Of a DNA stretch of 64,000 nucleotides, positions 10,001 to 24,453 are shown piece by piece; within the stretch, counting starts at the first letter, position 1; each line of letters begins with the position of its first letter. The stretch lies in NCBI GenBank assembly GCA_025399215.1, contig MU621151.1, positions 1-64,000 of the forward strand, read 5' to 3'. Below the pieces are notes generated by a model. The model was given only the letters and a program-made list of their open reading frames with translations, did no database searches and was not told the origin of the DNA. A program made the position numbers and the translations under genes. Source of the stretch: Globomyces pollinis-pini. Taxonomy: Eukaryota; Chytridiomycota; Chytridiomycetes; Rhizophydiales; Globomycetaceae.

Positions 10001-12307
10001 TATACAAGCCATTTCCACATAATAACATGCAAGTCATGACTGTTTCTGGTGCTAAAGGATCATCTGTTAATGTGTCTCAGATTTCATGTCTCTTAGGTCA
10101 ACAAGAATTAGAAGGTAAAAGAGTACCAACTATGGTCTCTGGTAAAACTTTACCTTCGTTTTTGGCATTTGATACGTCTGCTCGTTCTGGTGGATATATT
10201 ACAGGTCGTTTCTTAACAGGTATCAAACCGCAAGAATATTATTTCCATTGTATGGCTGGTAGAGAAGGATTAATTGATACAGCTGTCAAAACCTCTAGAT
10301 CAGGTTATCTGCAAAGATGTTTGATAAAACATTTGGAAGGGCTAAAAGTTCATTATGATCATACTGTTCGTGATACAGACGGGTCTATTCTACAATTCCA
10401 TTATGGAGAAGACTCTTTGGATGTTGTGAAACAAACAACTCTTAATAATTTTGAATTTAATGCAATGAATTATAGATCGTTGGTTCACAGATACAGTCCA
10501 ACCGAGATGGAAGGAAAGATTGATGAATCTACAGTAAAGTCATACCTTAAACAAAACAAAGCATCTGAAAAACGGGATCCAGTTCTTTCTCTATACTCTC
10601 CAAGCAAAAACATTGGTGCTGTCTCCGAAAAGTTCCAAAGTGGCCTTGACAAATATATAGAAAGCAATCGCTCCAAATTATTAAAGGATAAGAAGTCACC
10701 AGCTCGTTCTGAGTGGTCTGGAACTCAAATATCAAAGAGCAGTTTCAAAACTTTGATGCATTTGAAGTATATGCATGCGCTTGTAGAACCAGGAGAATCT
10801 GTTGGTCTTTTAGCTGCCCAGTCGATTGGTGAACCATCTACGCAGATGACATTAAATACTTTCCATTTTGCCGGTTTTGGTGCTAAGAATGTCACATTGG
10901 GTATTCCTCGTTTGAGAGAAATTATTATGACTGCATCCCAGAGTATCAAGACGCCATTAATGACTCTGCCACTGAAAGACTCTGTTACAGATGCAGAAAG
11001 TGAAAAACTTTGTGCGGATATTTCTAAACTGGTATTATCACAAGTGATGACTGGTGTCACCGTTTCGGAATCATTAACACCAAAGGTAATTTACTGTGTT
11101 TAACTCTTTATAGACTAATCACATTGAAAGAAAGAAAATAATTAAAATCACGCTAAATTTCTGGAACGCAAAGCACTATTTGAAGCAATATGGAATATCA
11201 AAGGAAACATTAGGCAACACCTTGGAATTAAAGTTTATTCCTTTACTTGAAAGAGCCATATCAAAAGAATTGAAAGAGCGAGTAAAGAAGGACTTATTCG
11301 AAGATGATATCGGAGTAGCAATCAAGCAACGCTCTGTTGTTGCACAAGTTGATGAGGATGAGGATATGATTCCAGGTAAAAAGTCGGTACAGCCTATGGA
11401 GGATTTGTCTGATAATGATCCTGACTCGGACATGGATGCAGGAGATGCAGAGGAATCAAAGAGTAAATCACGCAAACAACAATCTTCATATGAAGATGAC
11501 ACGGATGAATCAGATGATGATGGTGTTGAAAAAGATGCGGACGCAGAAGAGCCGAAAGAAGTTGAAGAGGATGTGGATGAAGATGGTAAAAGTCGTCATT
11601 CCCGAATCGTCTCTACATCTAAATTTGTTACTGGATTCAAATTTTTCAAAAACGGTGAGAGTTGTGAAGTAACAGTCCAAGTAATTACATCTCTTTTTAA
11701 TGTATAGTTCAAAGCCAACGTCAAGAAGATACTCATGGTTGCTCTATGTGAGAGAGTATGTGAAAATGTCGTTATTCATGAAGTTGATAAAATTCAGCGG
11801 TGTTTCCCACAACCAAATGAATCGGAGAATGATACATCTGTTAATCTTGGCACAGAAGGTTGTAATCTAAAAGGAATGTGGGACTACTCTGATTTAGTGG
11901 ATATCAATAAGATTTATACTAATGATATTGCAGCGGTACTGCGAACTTATGGTGTTGAAGCAGCCCGATCGGCAATTACACAAGAAATAGCATCAGTGTT
12001 TGGTGTTTATGGAATTGACGTTGATTCGCGGCATTTGTCCTTAATCGGTGATTACATGACTTTTGAAGGTGGATATAAACCATTCAACAGAATGGGAATG
12101 GAATCTAATCCATCACCATTCACCCAAATGTCATTTGAACGTACAACACATTTCTTAACCACTGCGACTTTGTAAGATTATTATATTTCTAACATGTATA
12201 GAGCTGGTGACTTTGACCCGTTGGATTCTCCTTCAGCGCGACTGGTAATGGGACAAGTAGTTAAAGGCGGTACTGGAGCGTTTGACGTGATACAGCCTAT
12301 TCATTAA
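7094..12307 (+). CDS. RPA190: RNA polymerase I largest subunit
   Basis: Eleven exons (7094-7227, 7253-7385, 7412-7720, 7749-8085, 8150-8428, 8493-8638, 8667-8898, 8924-11085, 11114-11680, 11708-12171, 12202-12307) sum to 1622 residues, close to yeast A190 (1664). Visible landmarks are the N-terminal zinc region with CATC and [53 protein letters not shown], the catalytic [10 protein letters not shown] that holds the Mg ion, and the bridge/trigger region ending [19 protein letters not shown]. An acidic Asp/Glu-rich insert (about 11350-11600) is typical of Pol I. The NHxxRH-type jaw and the end GTGAFDV are also present. It transcribes rRNA in the nucleolus. Introns cluster in the 5' third. Confidence 0.96.
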
Positions 12308-12384
12308 GCTTATTAATAAACTATTTTTATCAGATCGATAGTCTCATTGTTCTTTTTCCGATCAGGTGAATTGGTACTTGACCC

Positions 12385-15119
12385 ATGCCACCACGCCTCT
12401 CGTACGGAAGATTGTTAAAATCTTTCCTAATCCAGAGTCAGTCAATGACATCCGTAACACCTCAAGGAAGTCAGCATGAGTTGATTAATCGGAGTAAACA
12501 GGGAAATACAACACTCACACTTCCTACATTACCTTTGAAGAACGGAATTCCATCTAGACCGAAAACCGGCGCTCATTTTTGGAATGGTCCTTTGAGAGTA
12601 AAAGACCAACATCTAGTAGATGAGCATGGTAGAACTGTTCTTTTACGAGGTGTTAATCTTTCGGGAAATTCAAAACTACCAACAGACCCAGAGTATGCAA
12701 AACACAATGCTCCAAAGTTTTATGACCATCGAAATGTTTCTTTTATCGGTAGACCATTTGGATTACATGAAGCTGAGGAGCATTTTAAGCGACTGAATCA
12801 ATGGGGGTTAACCTTTGCTAGATTGCTAGTTCCTTGGGAAGCTTTGGAGTAATCATATGCGTTTAAATAATGTTAGGCATGCTGGACCGGGTGTTTATGA
12901 TGAACCATTTATCGATTCACTCATTGCACTGCTAAAGTTAGCACCTAAATATGGAATCAAGTGCTTTATAGGTTTGTTAAGTATGTTTTAAATACGTTAG
13001 GTTTTTTAAAAGCATTACTAAATAAATAGATCCTCATCAAGATACTTGGAGTCGATTTTCAGGTGGATCTGGCGCACCTGGGTATTAATATTTAATTTCT
13101 CTAATATTCTTAGTTGGACCTTTGAAACTGTCGGGTTGAATGTAGCTAATTTCGAAGCATCTGGAGCTGTTCATTTTCACGATTTTAATGATCAAGGAAT
13201 GAGTGGTAAAATGATTTGGCCAACAAATTACATAAAGTTGGCTTCAGCGACTGTAATTTCAAGTTTCTGCTTACAATTGTAGATGTTTACAGTGTTTTTC
13301 GCGGGAAATGATTTTGCTCCTGGTGTAACTTATGAGGGAGTTCCAGTTCAAGAATTTCTTCAAAATCATTTTGTCAATTGCTACAAGCATTTAGCAAGGT
13401 ATGAGTTTATTGTAAGTAACTGTATAAAAGTCGTTTGAAGGGATTAAATGCTGTTGTTGGAATTGAAGCAATGAATGAGCCTCATGTAGGATATATTGGA
13501 ATGCCCGATCTGTCATCTTGGGATCTGTACAAAGATTTGAGATTGTCAAATTCACCTTCTCCGTTAGAGGCATTTGCTTTAGGATCGGGTATTACACAAG
13601 ATGTAGAGTTTTGGGTGAAATCATTTCCATTCCCATCCAAGAAACAAGGATATCGTAGATTAAATATAGAAAAAGTATCCGCATGGCTTCCTGGAAAGGA
13701 ATGTATTTGGTAATGGTAGTTTCCAATAATATCTCTTTAGGAAACAACTTGGTATATGGGGTCTGTCACAAGATGGAAAACCTGCTTTATTAAAGCGAAA
13801 ATACTTCGCTAACCGACCAGATGGAACTCCTGTAGATTTTAAGGTATTTAATGTGAAATAACACGTAGCAACACTACTATGCACCATTTCTGAAGAAGTT
13901 TGCAGAAGGTATTCATGAAGGCGATGATACTCTGATTTTCTTATTTGAGCCGATTCCAAATGAGGATCCACCAATGCTTCTTTCTGAAGATACAAAGTGG
14001 TTAGACAATTGTGTATTTGCACCACATTGGTATGATTTGGATTCGGTTTTCAAAAAAGCATTTACTGGAGGGATGACTGTTGATGTTCAAGGTCTCAGTC
14101 GGGTAAATTGAATATGTTTTAAAACCAGGGAACACAAAACATTTTCCAAGCAATATATTTTGGAATCGCCGGAGCTCGAAAGAATTACGCATTTCAAATA
14201 TCAAACATTGTGAAAGGAGGAAGGAAAAATTTGGGATTAAAGCCAATTTTGATTGGAGAGTGCGGAATTCCTATGGATATCAATGAACGGAAGGCGTTTG
14301 AATCTGGTGACTATACTCACCATACAAATTTCCTTGATGCTATTCTTCGTGCTATGGAGGTTAGCTTTCATTTGCTAATGTTTCCAGAAAAATTTAGTGC
14401 ATTTCACACTGTGGAATTATAATCCCCATAATGACAACTTTTATGGGGATCACTGGAATGGTGAGGATTTTTCAATCTTCTCTATGACACCCGATGAGCT
14501 GTTGGAAGCAGAAAAGCGACGCGAAGCGGAGAAAGACTTACCCAAAAGTCCGCTCTCTCCTTCACCATCTAGAAATTCTATTACAACTCCTCGTTTAACC
14601 ACACCTGACAGCTCCTTCGATTTGACGTCAAGCATCTTCGCAGAAGCAAATGCTCAACATCATATTGGAGGGCGTGCACTGGATGCTGTTATACGCCCAT
14701 ATGCAGCAAAAACTGCAGGAACCCCATACTCAGTGTTTTTTGATTTAGAAAAGCTGTATTTTGAACTGATTTTCACCACCCTCAAAGAAGAAAAGCCGTC
14801 CAATACAGATCCAATAACCAATACCACTGAAATATTTGTTCCAGAATTCCATTTTGGAAATTATTCGGATATGGAAATTAAAGTATCAGATGGATCGTAC
14901 AAACTCAATATACTCTCACAGACAGTTCATTGGGTGGTCGATCGCTCGAGGGATGTAGTATCCCCTCTCGCTGATTCTTATCCAAAATGGATTGGTGTTT
15001 CCAACTCACAAGTTGATCCAAACATGATATCAACTCATAACTTCCACACTTTACAAATTTATTTGAAATCTGACTCAACTATTCAACCCACCCCTACTTC
15101 AGAGTGTATTATTCTATAA
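12385..15119 (+). CDS. GH5 glucosylceramidase / sterylglucosidase (EGCrP-like) with a CaaX end
   Basis: About nine small introns; roughly 760-770 residues. The order fits fungal GH5 enzymes of the EGCrP1/EGCrP2 (Sgl1) type: GRTVLLRGVNLSGNSK near the N-terminus, PHQDTWSRFSGGSGAPGWT, the acid/base glutamate in AMNEPHVGY, the nucleophile glutamate in LIGECGIPMDI, then HFTLWNYNPHNDN. A C-terminal beta-sandwich (about 14650-15060) follows, as in the family. These enzymes cut glucose from glucosylceramide or ergosterol glucoside inside the cell. No signal peptide is seen. The last four residues are CIIL, a CaaX box that would predict prenylation and membrane attachment. Substrate cannot be settled from sequence. 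Confidence 0.88.
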
Positions 15120-15360
15120 ATCAAAATTTGATTTAAATAAACAAAACTTATCTTAACAGTTATAAAAACCACGAGTAATAAATTATAGGTTGCTAAATCT
15201 GATGCGACAATTTCATTGTTTTGCACTTGGTCATTTGGTTATTCAGCATTATAAACAATGTAGGTAACAATGTAGCCTTTCTTTGTTCATATGTTTTTGT
15301 TTTACAACACGGATAATCTATATAATTCAAATTCTACAGACTATTCTTTTCATTTTTATA

Positions 15361-16424
15361 TGATTGAAACTACAAATTCAGGAAAGCCAACGCGACCTGT
15401 TTTACCATCCATGGCCAGTCTCAGCAGTATTGCCAAACATTTACCTCCAAGGAAAGAAATTCCGAATTTCTCACTGCCATCATCTGAAACTTCAGAATCT
15501 ACAGTCACTTATCCACAGGATGTTAAATCACAACAGGGTAAGGATTCAAATCGACGAATGATAGAATGTGCTATTAGCCAATTGGATTTACATCATGAGG
15601 ATATTGAAGATCTAAAGAATTCTTTCAAATTAAACACGAGGTACAAGGAAAGTAAGGATGCTGCTGCTGCCGCGTTGATGGGATTGAAAGTCAATAAAGT
15701 TGAGGGTCGACCGCACCATTCTTATCAATCTCCTAGATCTGGATCCATTGGGAAAAGAGTGTTGACTCATCGTACTGGAGCATCACATCAATCATACATG
15801 CCTTACATTGGTGCACCATTCAGGGTTTCACCAAACCAACGTTCTATTAGACAACCTCATCATTATCCACCAACTTCTGGAAGTCATTCTCAAAGTGCTG
15901 ATTTACAATCACGAATGTACCCATCAAGATTGGCAGTGGTTCCTACAGGATACCTTGGTCATACATTTCAACATATGCCTGTAATTCGTCAGCAACCAAT
16001 GCAACATATCGAAGAGCACTCCCAAATTTTAGGAAAGGTGAGAAGTACCGATTTTGGATGGGAAATCATTATTATTGCACCTGGTTTTGATATAAATAAC
16101 ATTCGCGTATTGTTAATGACAACTCAAAAAACTTCAAACAAAAGACCCAACATTGAACCACATAAAGTAGAAAGTACCTCTGTCAATAGCCATAGTACTG
16201 TTAATCATACAAAGCTAGAATCAACCTCAAATGCACAGGAATTGAGAGTACTTATTAAAGCTTATAGATGTAAAATAATTCAAAATATAGATGGAAGTGT
16301 AGTGAAAAAGTCTTTATCAGCAAGTACTATTATCCCACTAAATGTTGGGCCTATTCATGCAACCGTCTCCATAGGGCGATTAAACAAGGAACACTTTCGA
16401 ATCCGCATTACTAGATCCATTTGA
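15361..16424 (+). CDS. Protein with a C-terminal HSP20/alpha-crystallin-like domain
   Basis: Single open frame; I prefer the ATG at 15361 (MIETTNSGKPTRPV), though an in-frame ATG exists at 15291. The N-terminal two-thirds is low in hydrophobics and rich in Ser, His, Pro and Gln. The last ~130 residues read like an alpha-crystallin fold: WEIIIIAPGFDINNIRVLL, a polar insert, ELRVLIKAYRCK, a DGSVVKKSLSASTIIPL segment, then ATVSIGRLNKEHFRIRI. This mirrors the 'PGf..edI.v', 'L.I.a.r', 'f.r.i.LP' and 'a.l.nGvL.I.ip' series of small heat-shock proteins, interrupted by a ~40-residue insert. The family call is tentative and the role unknown. Confidence 0.5.
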
Positions 16425-16522
16425 TAATACATGTACTTGATTCAAAGAGAGTCTTTTTAAATTTGAGAGATTATATTTAAATTAGAAGAAAATAAAATAT
16501 ATAGATAGATCTGTAGAATTGA

Positions 16523-17754
<1,232 letters not shown>

Positions 17755-17862
17755 CAGAGTTTAAAAAAGTGAAGGTGAATAAAAAAAGTAAGAGTTCGAA
17801 CAACTGAACTAAGAAGTTTAACAAAAATTCTATTTATTGGCAAGTCATTAAATGAATGGATC

Positions 17863-19072
<1,210 letters not shown>

Positions 19073-19374
19073 TATTTGATGTTTTTTGTTAAATCAACTT
19101 AACTTTTGTGGTTTGCTTTTCAAACGCCTCACACAAACCCAAACAAGAATCGTTCTTTGTTTGAATTTTAAGAAAGTTCATGAACGAATAATCCTTTCAT
19201 AAACTACATTGTAATGATGTTCTAAATGATGTTGATAAAGATTTAGAATCATTTGCACGCGTCCATGCAGTATATGGTAAATTAGTTAAATGTCTGCCTC
19301 ACATAGCCTCCTCACTCAAGTGACACTAGCCACAATTTGTATCACAACAAACTTGTAATTGCATCAATTGTTGT
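19073..19374. other. Intergenic spacer
   Basis: Region between the convergent-free minus-strand genes; it includes the CaMK copy B promoter and the 3' flank of the acyl-CoA-binding gene. No gene seen. Confidence 0.4.
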
Positions 19375-20135
19375 TTATGATGAATCTTGAAGCTGTGTAT
19401 ATGTTTCTCCATCACTATTCAGTATATCAGGACGTGCTCCAGCTTGTAGTAATAAAGTGCAGATTGTATCATGTCCAGCAATGGCAGAATAGTGTAATGC
19501 TGTATTTAGTTCACTATCTTGATCATTAACGTCCATTCCTAATCCTATCAGATATTCAATTATATCTTGATGGCCTCGATCAGAACTCCAATGGAGAATA
19601 GTCATTCCCTACCGTTAACAAGAGTGGTTATACATTATTATCCTTTGTTGAAAAACTAGTACCCAGTTTAATTCTTTGTTTAATTGCATCGAGATTTCCT
19701 TCCTTTGTTAGATCAAACAGTGATTTTTCTGAATCCCTGACAGAATTATAGAGATTTTACTTACTGCAAGTTGGAACTTGGTGCCGACATGACAGACACA
19801 GATACCATTGCTTCCTTCTTATCATTGCTCGACAAGAGAGATACAGCAGCAATATAAGATTCTTTTGCAGATTCTTGATCAACATCCTCCAATGCTTTCC
19901 ATTCCGAATACTATTCATTAGATTTTGGTTTTAACTTTTGCGTTTCCTTTCATATCGTAAAATGGTGGTTTCGAGATATTGCAATTACCAACTACCATCA
20001 CATTAATCACAACACAGCACCTGTTGCCTGCTTATACAATCCATACAGTTTAAGTAACTCAGCATTTGGTATCTGATTTGATAACTGACTGACTGTAGCT
20101 ACTGCATTTTCAAATTCCTCATCCAATGATTCCAT
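19375..20135 (-). CDS. Acyl-CoA-binding protein with ankyrin repeats (ACBD6-like)
   Basis: Start MESLDEEFENAV at 20135. Splicing gives an acyl-CoA-binding domain: LLKLYGLYKQATVGNCNI, KPPFYDMKGNAK, then YSEWKAL and AKESYI, which matches the ACBP pattern (LKLYGLYKQAT.G.C....P...D..GKAKW.AW). The C-terminal half has ankyrin repeats, beginning NNGMTILHWSSDRGHQDIIE and NTALHYSAIAGHDTICTLLL. Introns are 25-30 nt and every join is in frame; about 217 residues. Binding long-chain acyl-CoA esters is the family role, with ankyrins for partner contact. The next gene upstream on the same strand, only ~90 bp away, encodes a promethin-like protein. Confidence 0.85.
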
Positions 20136-20221
20136 ACTGAAAAAAAGTAAACTAAAAACCAATAGAATGAGATTCAACATCTTTATTGAAATATATGAGG
20201 CCCTGTGGTGAAAAACAAAAG

Positions 20222-20778
20222 TTAAGCAGCTAGTTTCTTCACTACTTGCAATCCAAAGAAACTGGCTGAAAACCAGAACGTTGCTACACCTGCAAAGAAT
20301 AAAGCAGCTAATAACCACCAAAATAAAAAGAATGCTCCAAATGCTAAAAGAGTTCCCTGGACGATAGCAATACCAGTTCCTCTTTGAATTAGTGTGTGAA
20401 CTGAAATCTTACGCAACTCCAAGGACTACAGCTCCAGAGATACCAGCATAAACAGCAAAAATAGATAAAGGAATAGATGAGAAGAGAGTTAAAGAGACAA
20501 CAAAGGCCTAATGAGTTAAAATTGGTAGTACTAACCTTCAAAGGAGGATAACGATCTAGGATGTTTTTCACGCCAGTTAATCCAGCAACAGTTACATCAT
20601 AAGCACTGCTTGCGATTGGAGCAAGTCTTTCTTGAACTACATCTTAGAAAAAATGCCAAACCTTGATGTGTCCAGTTGGAGAGTGTGACGATTGATGAAG
20701 ATTTGGAAAGAACTGGGAGTTAAAATCGAGACTTTACCTATAAATCATTAACAACTCGGTTATATTCCTACCTGCCAT
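20222..20778 (-). CDS. Promethin/LDAF1-like membrane protein
   Basis: The first exon is only seven bases (ATGGCAG, 20772-20778); the protein then reads LSKSSSIVTLSNWTHQDVVQ and VKNILDRYPPLK before two long hydrophobic hairpins, FVVSLTLFSSIPLSIFAVYA and LLAFGAFFLFWWLLAALFF followed by VATFWFSASFFGLQVVKKLA. About 138 residues, four short introns. A short soluble N-terminus followed by paired hydrophobic hairpins is the layout of promethin (LDAF1/Ldo), a seipin partner at lipid droplets. The match is by topology and general residue pattern rather than an invariant motif, so other small ER hairpin proteins remain possible. Confidence 0.5.
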
Positions 20779-21001
20779 TTGAATAATAAAAATAGTAAAA
20801 AGAAATCTGTCAGTGACGGTTGATGGTGTCAAACCACAAAAACTCCGCTCCATCTTGAACTGATTCATTCATCGATAAGAAAGAAATTAGTAAGGAATAT
20901 CAAGCGTAAATATCAAAATTATTTGACAGTTAAAAGCACTTTATTTGTTGATCCTACCATAGGGTTGGATTGGAATCTTGGATATAACTGATTATATGAC
21001 C

Positions 21002-22653
21002 TTAATTCATACTTTCCAACACATAACTTTCCCAGACTCCAACTAAAGACAAAAGTCCTACAATAAATAGTGTTACATGGTAATCAAAAGGAAATCGTAA
21101 ATTGTTTGAAATTGACCAGGACCATAAAATACCACCAATTGCTGGACCAGCTCCTCTAGAATACATGTTAAAATGGCACATTACCTAGTTAAAGAAGCAG
21201 CAATTTGTCCACAGCCATGAACAGTACCAAGACTATGTGAATTTGGTGCACTATCATTCACAAAAATGATACATGGAATGTAACCAATCACAGACGAGAA
21301 TGTTTTACCAGCGAGGAGAATAAATAGCAACCCGAAAACAACCGATTTCTCCTCTGAGGTGTATATGCCATCAGGTGATTTAACAATCGATCTGGCGTAA
21401 TCTGAACAGAATGGTAAAGCAAATGCGAAAAACGATAGCATCCAACCTGCAAGTCGAAATACGCCGACAACTCCCAGTCTTTTTTCTAATTTTGGATATA
21501 TGAAAACTTGTCCAAATATTTGAACAAAACCACTGAACGATAATGCTAGTCCAATATCAAACGCACTAAGCTGTAATCCACCAGTCTTGAGCGGTTCGGC
21601 TACCAAAAGTGCATAGATTTCATCATACATGATTGTAACTAAACACCATGTGGCATAACATAGAATACTCATTCTGACTTTTTTGTTGATGATCTGATTG
21701 AATGGAAGTGGTTTTTTGATTTCGATTTCTGGTTCATCCAAAGACAATTCTCCCAATAATGGAACATTTTCCTCTTCCATTGTATCGATTGAATCATAGT
21801 CGGCAATTTTTGGTTTTAGAGTTTCTTGTAGTAAAAATACTCCCAAAAAGGATCCCATGACACTGAAAATTGACCCAACCAGACAAGGTAACAAGTAAGG
21901 ATAGTCCCGAAATAATTGAGATTGACCAAAGAGTGATGGGTATTGCTCTACTGGATTGACTAGCAATCCACCCAACATTGGACCAATAATAGTGCCCAAT
22001 CCAAACGCCGATTCCCAGTAAGCAAATGCCAAGCCCCTATTGGACGAGTCAGTTATCTCTCCAATCATGGATTTCACAACACCGACATTTCCTAACTTGT
22101 CAACTTCAAATATGTACCATTCCAAAATCCACATAAAAATCGCATTCCCAGCTAAGATTAGGGTACCTCAATGTCAACTTACTGCATAATAGAATGATTT
22201 ACTGAATCCAAACAGTGTGCAGAACAGTGCATTTCCCAAGAGTCCCACAATGATGACAGGTTTTCTACCCACTCGATCTGATACCCAACCCCCTATACCA
22301 ATGAGTCAATGACAATCAAATACATGGTAAACAAGTGAATAATTGTGCTATACAGAATACACTTGAGAGCATACCAACATAGTACCCAAGCATCTTGTCA
22401 TCTTGTACAACATGAAATTCTTTCACCTTTGAATTAAACTCTCGTGAAACTGTACCATAAAATAGACAAATGGGAAGATAACTCCAAATTGAACGGGTTC
22501 TGAAATCAATCAAGATAATATGATCATACCTACAAAAGTCACAATCCAGATCAAAATCATTTGTCGAACAGGTAATGGTGTCATTTCCTTTTCCTCAACC
22601 GTTGGCGAAGAAATAGCTACACTCTGCACGATTTCTGAAGCTTCTTCTGGCAT
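21002..22653 (-). CDS. MFS transporter, ZIFL-like, copy A
   Basis: Start MPEEASEIVQSVAISS; first membrane segment after PLPVRQMILIWIVTFV. The MFS loop motif spliced across an intron reads WGWVSDRVGRKPVIIVG, followed by RFLCGFWNGNVGVVKSMIGE and ITDSSNRGLAFAYW, then GPMLGGLLVNPVEQYP. An acidic central loop separates the two halves. The C-terminal half ends RGAGPAIGGILWSW and ESYVLESMN. Twelve membrane segments in all are likely. The layout resembles the zinc-induced-facilitator-like/fungal drug-proton antiporter branch. Substrate unknown. Six or seven short introns. Confidence 0.85.
22280..22315. repeat. 36-nt segment identical to 24092-24127 (MFS intron/exon border)
   Basis: This segment covers an intron 3' end and the adjacent exon of MFS copy A. 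It is identical over 36 nt to the matching place in copy B, although the two genes differ much more elsewhere. It includes TGAGTCA at 22302-22308. Confidence 0.7.
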
Positions 22654-22817
22654 GGTAATGTGAAAAAAAGTAAATAAACTATATGACATGTGGGACTTTC
22701 ATTATGGTGAAATTTTCCATCCCGCTTCCGTGACACAGATAAACAGGAAAGAGTCTGTACAATAAAGTCATAAATATTGCAAGTATAAATTTATAATATA
22801 TTGTATTTTAACCTAGT

Positions 22818-24453
22818 CTATTGTTTTCGAAGATTTTTTTCCAATCGATAACTTTGTACAATGCCTAGGACAGAAAGCAATGCAACAACACCAAAAGTAA
22901 AATGATGATCAAATGGAAAGTACAAGTTATTGGACAACGACCATGACCAAAGGGATCCTCCAATGATTGGGCCAACACCTCTAAAGCATTAATATGATTG
23001 ACATTTACCTCATGAATGACGCAGTCATTTGGCCACATCCATGGACAGTTCCTAAAGTGGAAGAAGTAGGTGCACTATCGTTGACAAACATAATCACAGG
23101 TATGTAACCAGTTACAGATGCCAACGTCTTTCCTGCCAATAATAAAAAGAGTAACCAAAACACAGCTGATTTTTGTTCCGGGGTGTATTCAGATGTACCT
23201 GTGTTGATAAGCGATCTTGCAAAGTCAGAGCAAAAAGGTAAGGCAATGGAAAAAATGGCCATAAGAGCTGCTGAGATTCGAAATACATTGACTAGAGAGA
23301 GACACTTTAGCAACATTGGGAATATAACAATTTGTCCAAAAAGTTCTACGAACCCACTGATAGACAAAGTAGTACCAATATCAAATGCTGTGAATTGAAG
23401 ACCTCCAGCAGACAATGGTTCTGCAACGAACAATGTGTATACTTCCTCGTATATGATATTAATCAAACACCAGATTCCATACAAAAGAATACTTAGTTGA
23501 ACTTCTTTGGTCATTGTTTGTTTAAATGTAAGGTTTTCTTCAGGTATATCAATACATTCATCTTGCAACAATGGCATTTCTTCTTCATTGAATGTAGAAT
23601 TAGAGATAGATGATCTCGTGCTTTTAGTTTTCAATGTTTCTTCCAACAAAAGTATTCCTAAAATGGCACCAACGATACTAAAAAATGACCCGACCAAGCA
23701 TGGAAGTAAGTAAGGATACTCTTTAAATAATTGAGAGTTTCCGAATATGCCAGGAAATTGTTCTACAGGATTGACTAGTAATCCACCCAACATTGGTCCA
23801 ACAATGGCACCCAACCCATACGCGGTTTGCCAGAATGCAAATGCAAGTCCTCTGTTGGAAGAATCAGTTAATTCACCAATCATTGACTTTACAACTCCAA
23901 CATTTCCTAACGTTAAATCTTATTTTGATACCATTTAAAAATCCACAAAGTGATCTCATCACCATCTAACTATTAAAAAATAAGAATCATTTACTGCAAA
24001 GGCAAATGTTTTGCTTGAACCAAATAGAGTACAAAACACGGCATTTCCCAAAAGACCAATGATGATAACTGGTCGTCTACCCACTCTATCAGATACCCAA
24101 CCCCCTATACCAATGAGTCAATGACAACATACATGGAAGACTGGTAAACAATTGAGCAACACAAAATACACTGGACAACATTCCCACATAAACTCCCAAG
24201 GAACGATCATCTTTAGCAATACCAAAATCCTTGACCATAAAATAAACAAAGGGAAAGATAACACCAAACTGAACAGGTTCTAATGATTAATAACTTGAAA
24301 AGGATTTGAGATACCAACAAAGGTGACTATAAAAATCATCATCATTTGACGTAATGGTAGAGGAGTAGTTTCCTTTGGTTTCTGAGTCATTTCAGTCTCC
24401 AAATTCTCCAAATCTTCGACTGTCTCAAGCAAGTCTACACTGGAATGATTCAT
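22818..24453 (-). CDS. MFS transporter, ZIFL-like, copy B
   Basis: Start MNHSSVDLLETVEDLENLE, chosen over an upstream in-frame ATG because it mirrors copy A. PLPLRQMMMIFIVTFVG is the first membrane segment. It has the same DRVGRRPVIIIG-type loop, MIGELTDSSNRGLAFAFW, GPMLGGLLVNPVEQFP, an acidic central loop and the end RGVGPIIGGSLWSW, then KNLRKQ. The exon plan matches copy A. Tandem duplication is clear; divergence is strongest in the N-terminus and central loop. Confidence 0.85.
24092..24127. repeat. 36-nt segment identical to 22280-22315
   Basis: Second copy of the identical intron/exon border segment described for MFS copy A; TGAGTCA lies at 24114-24120. Confidence 0.7.
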
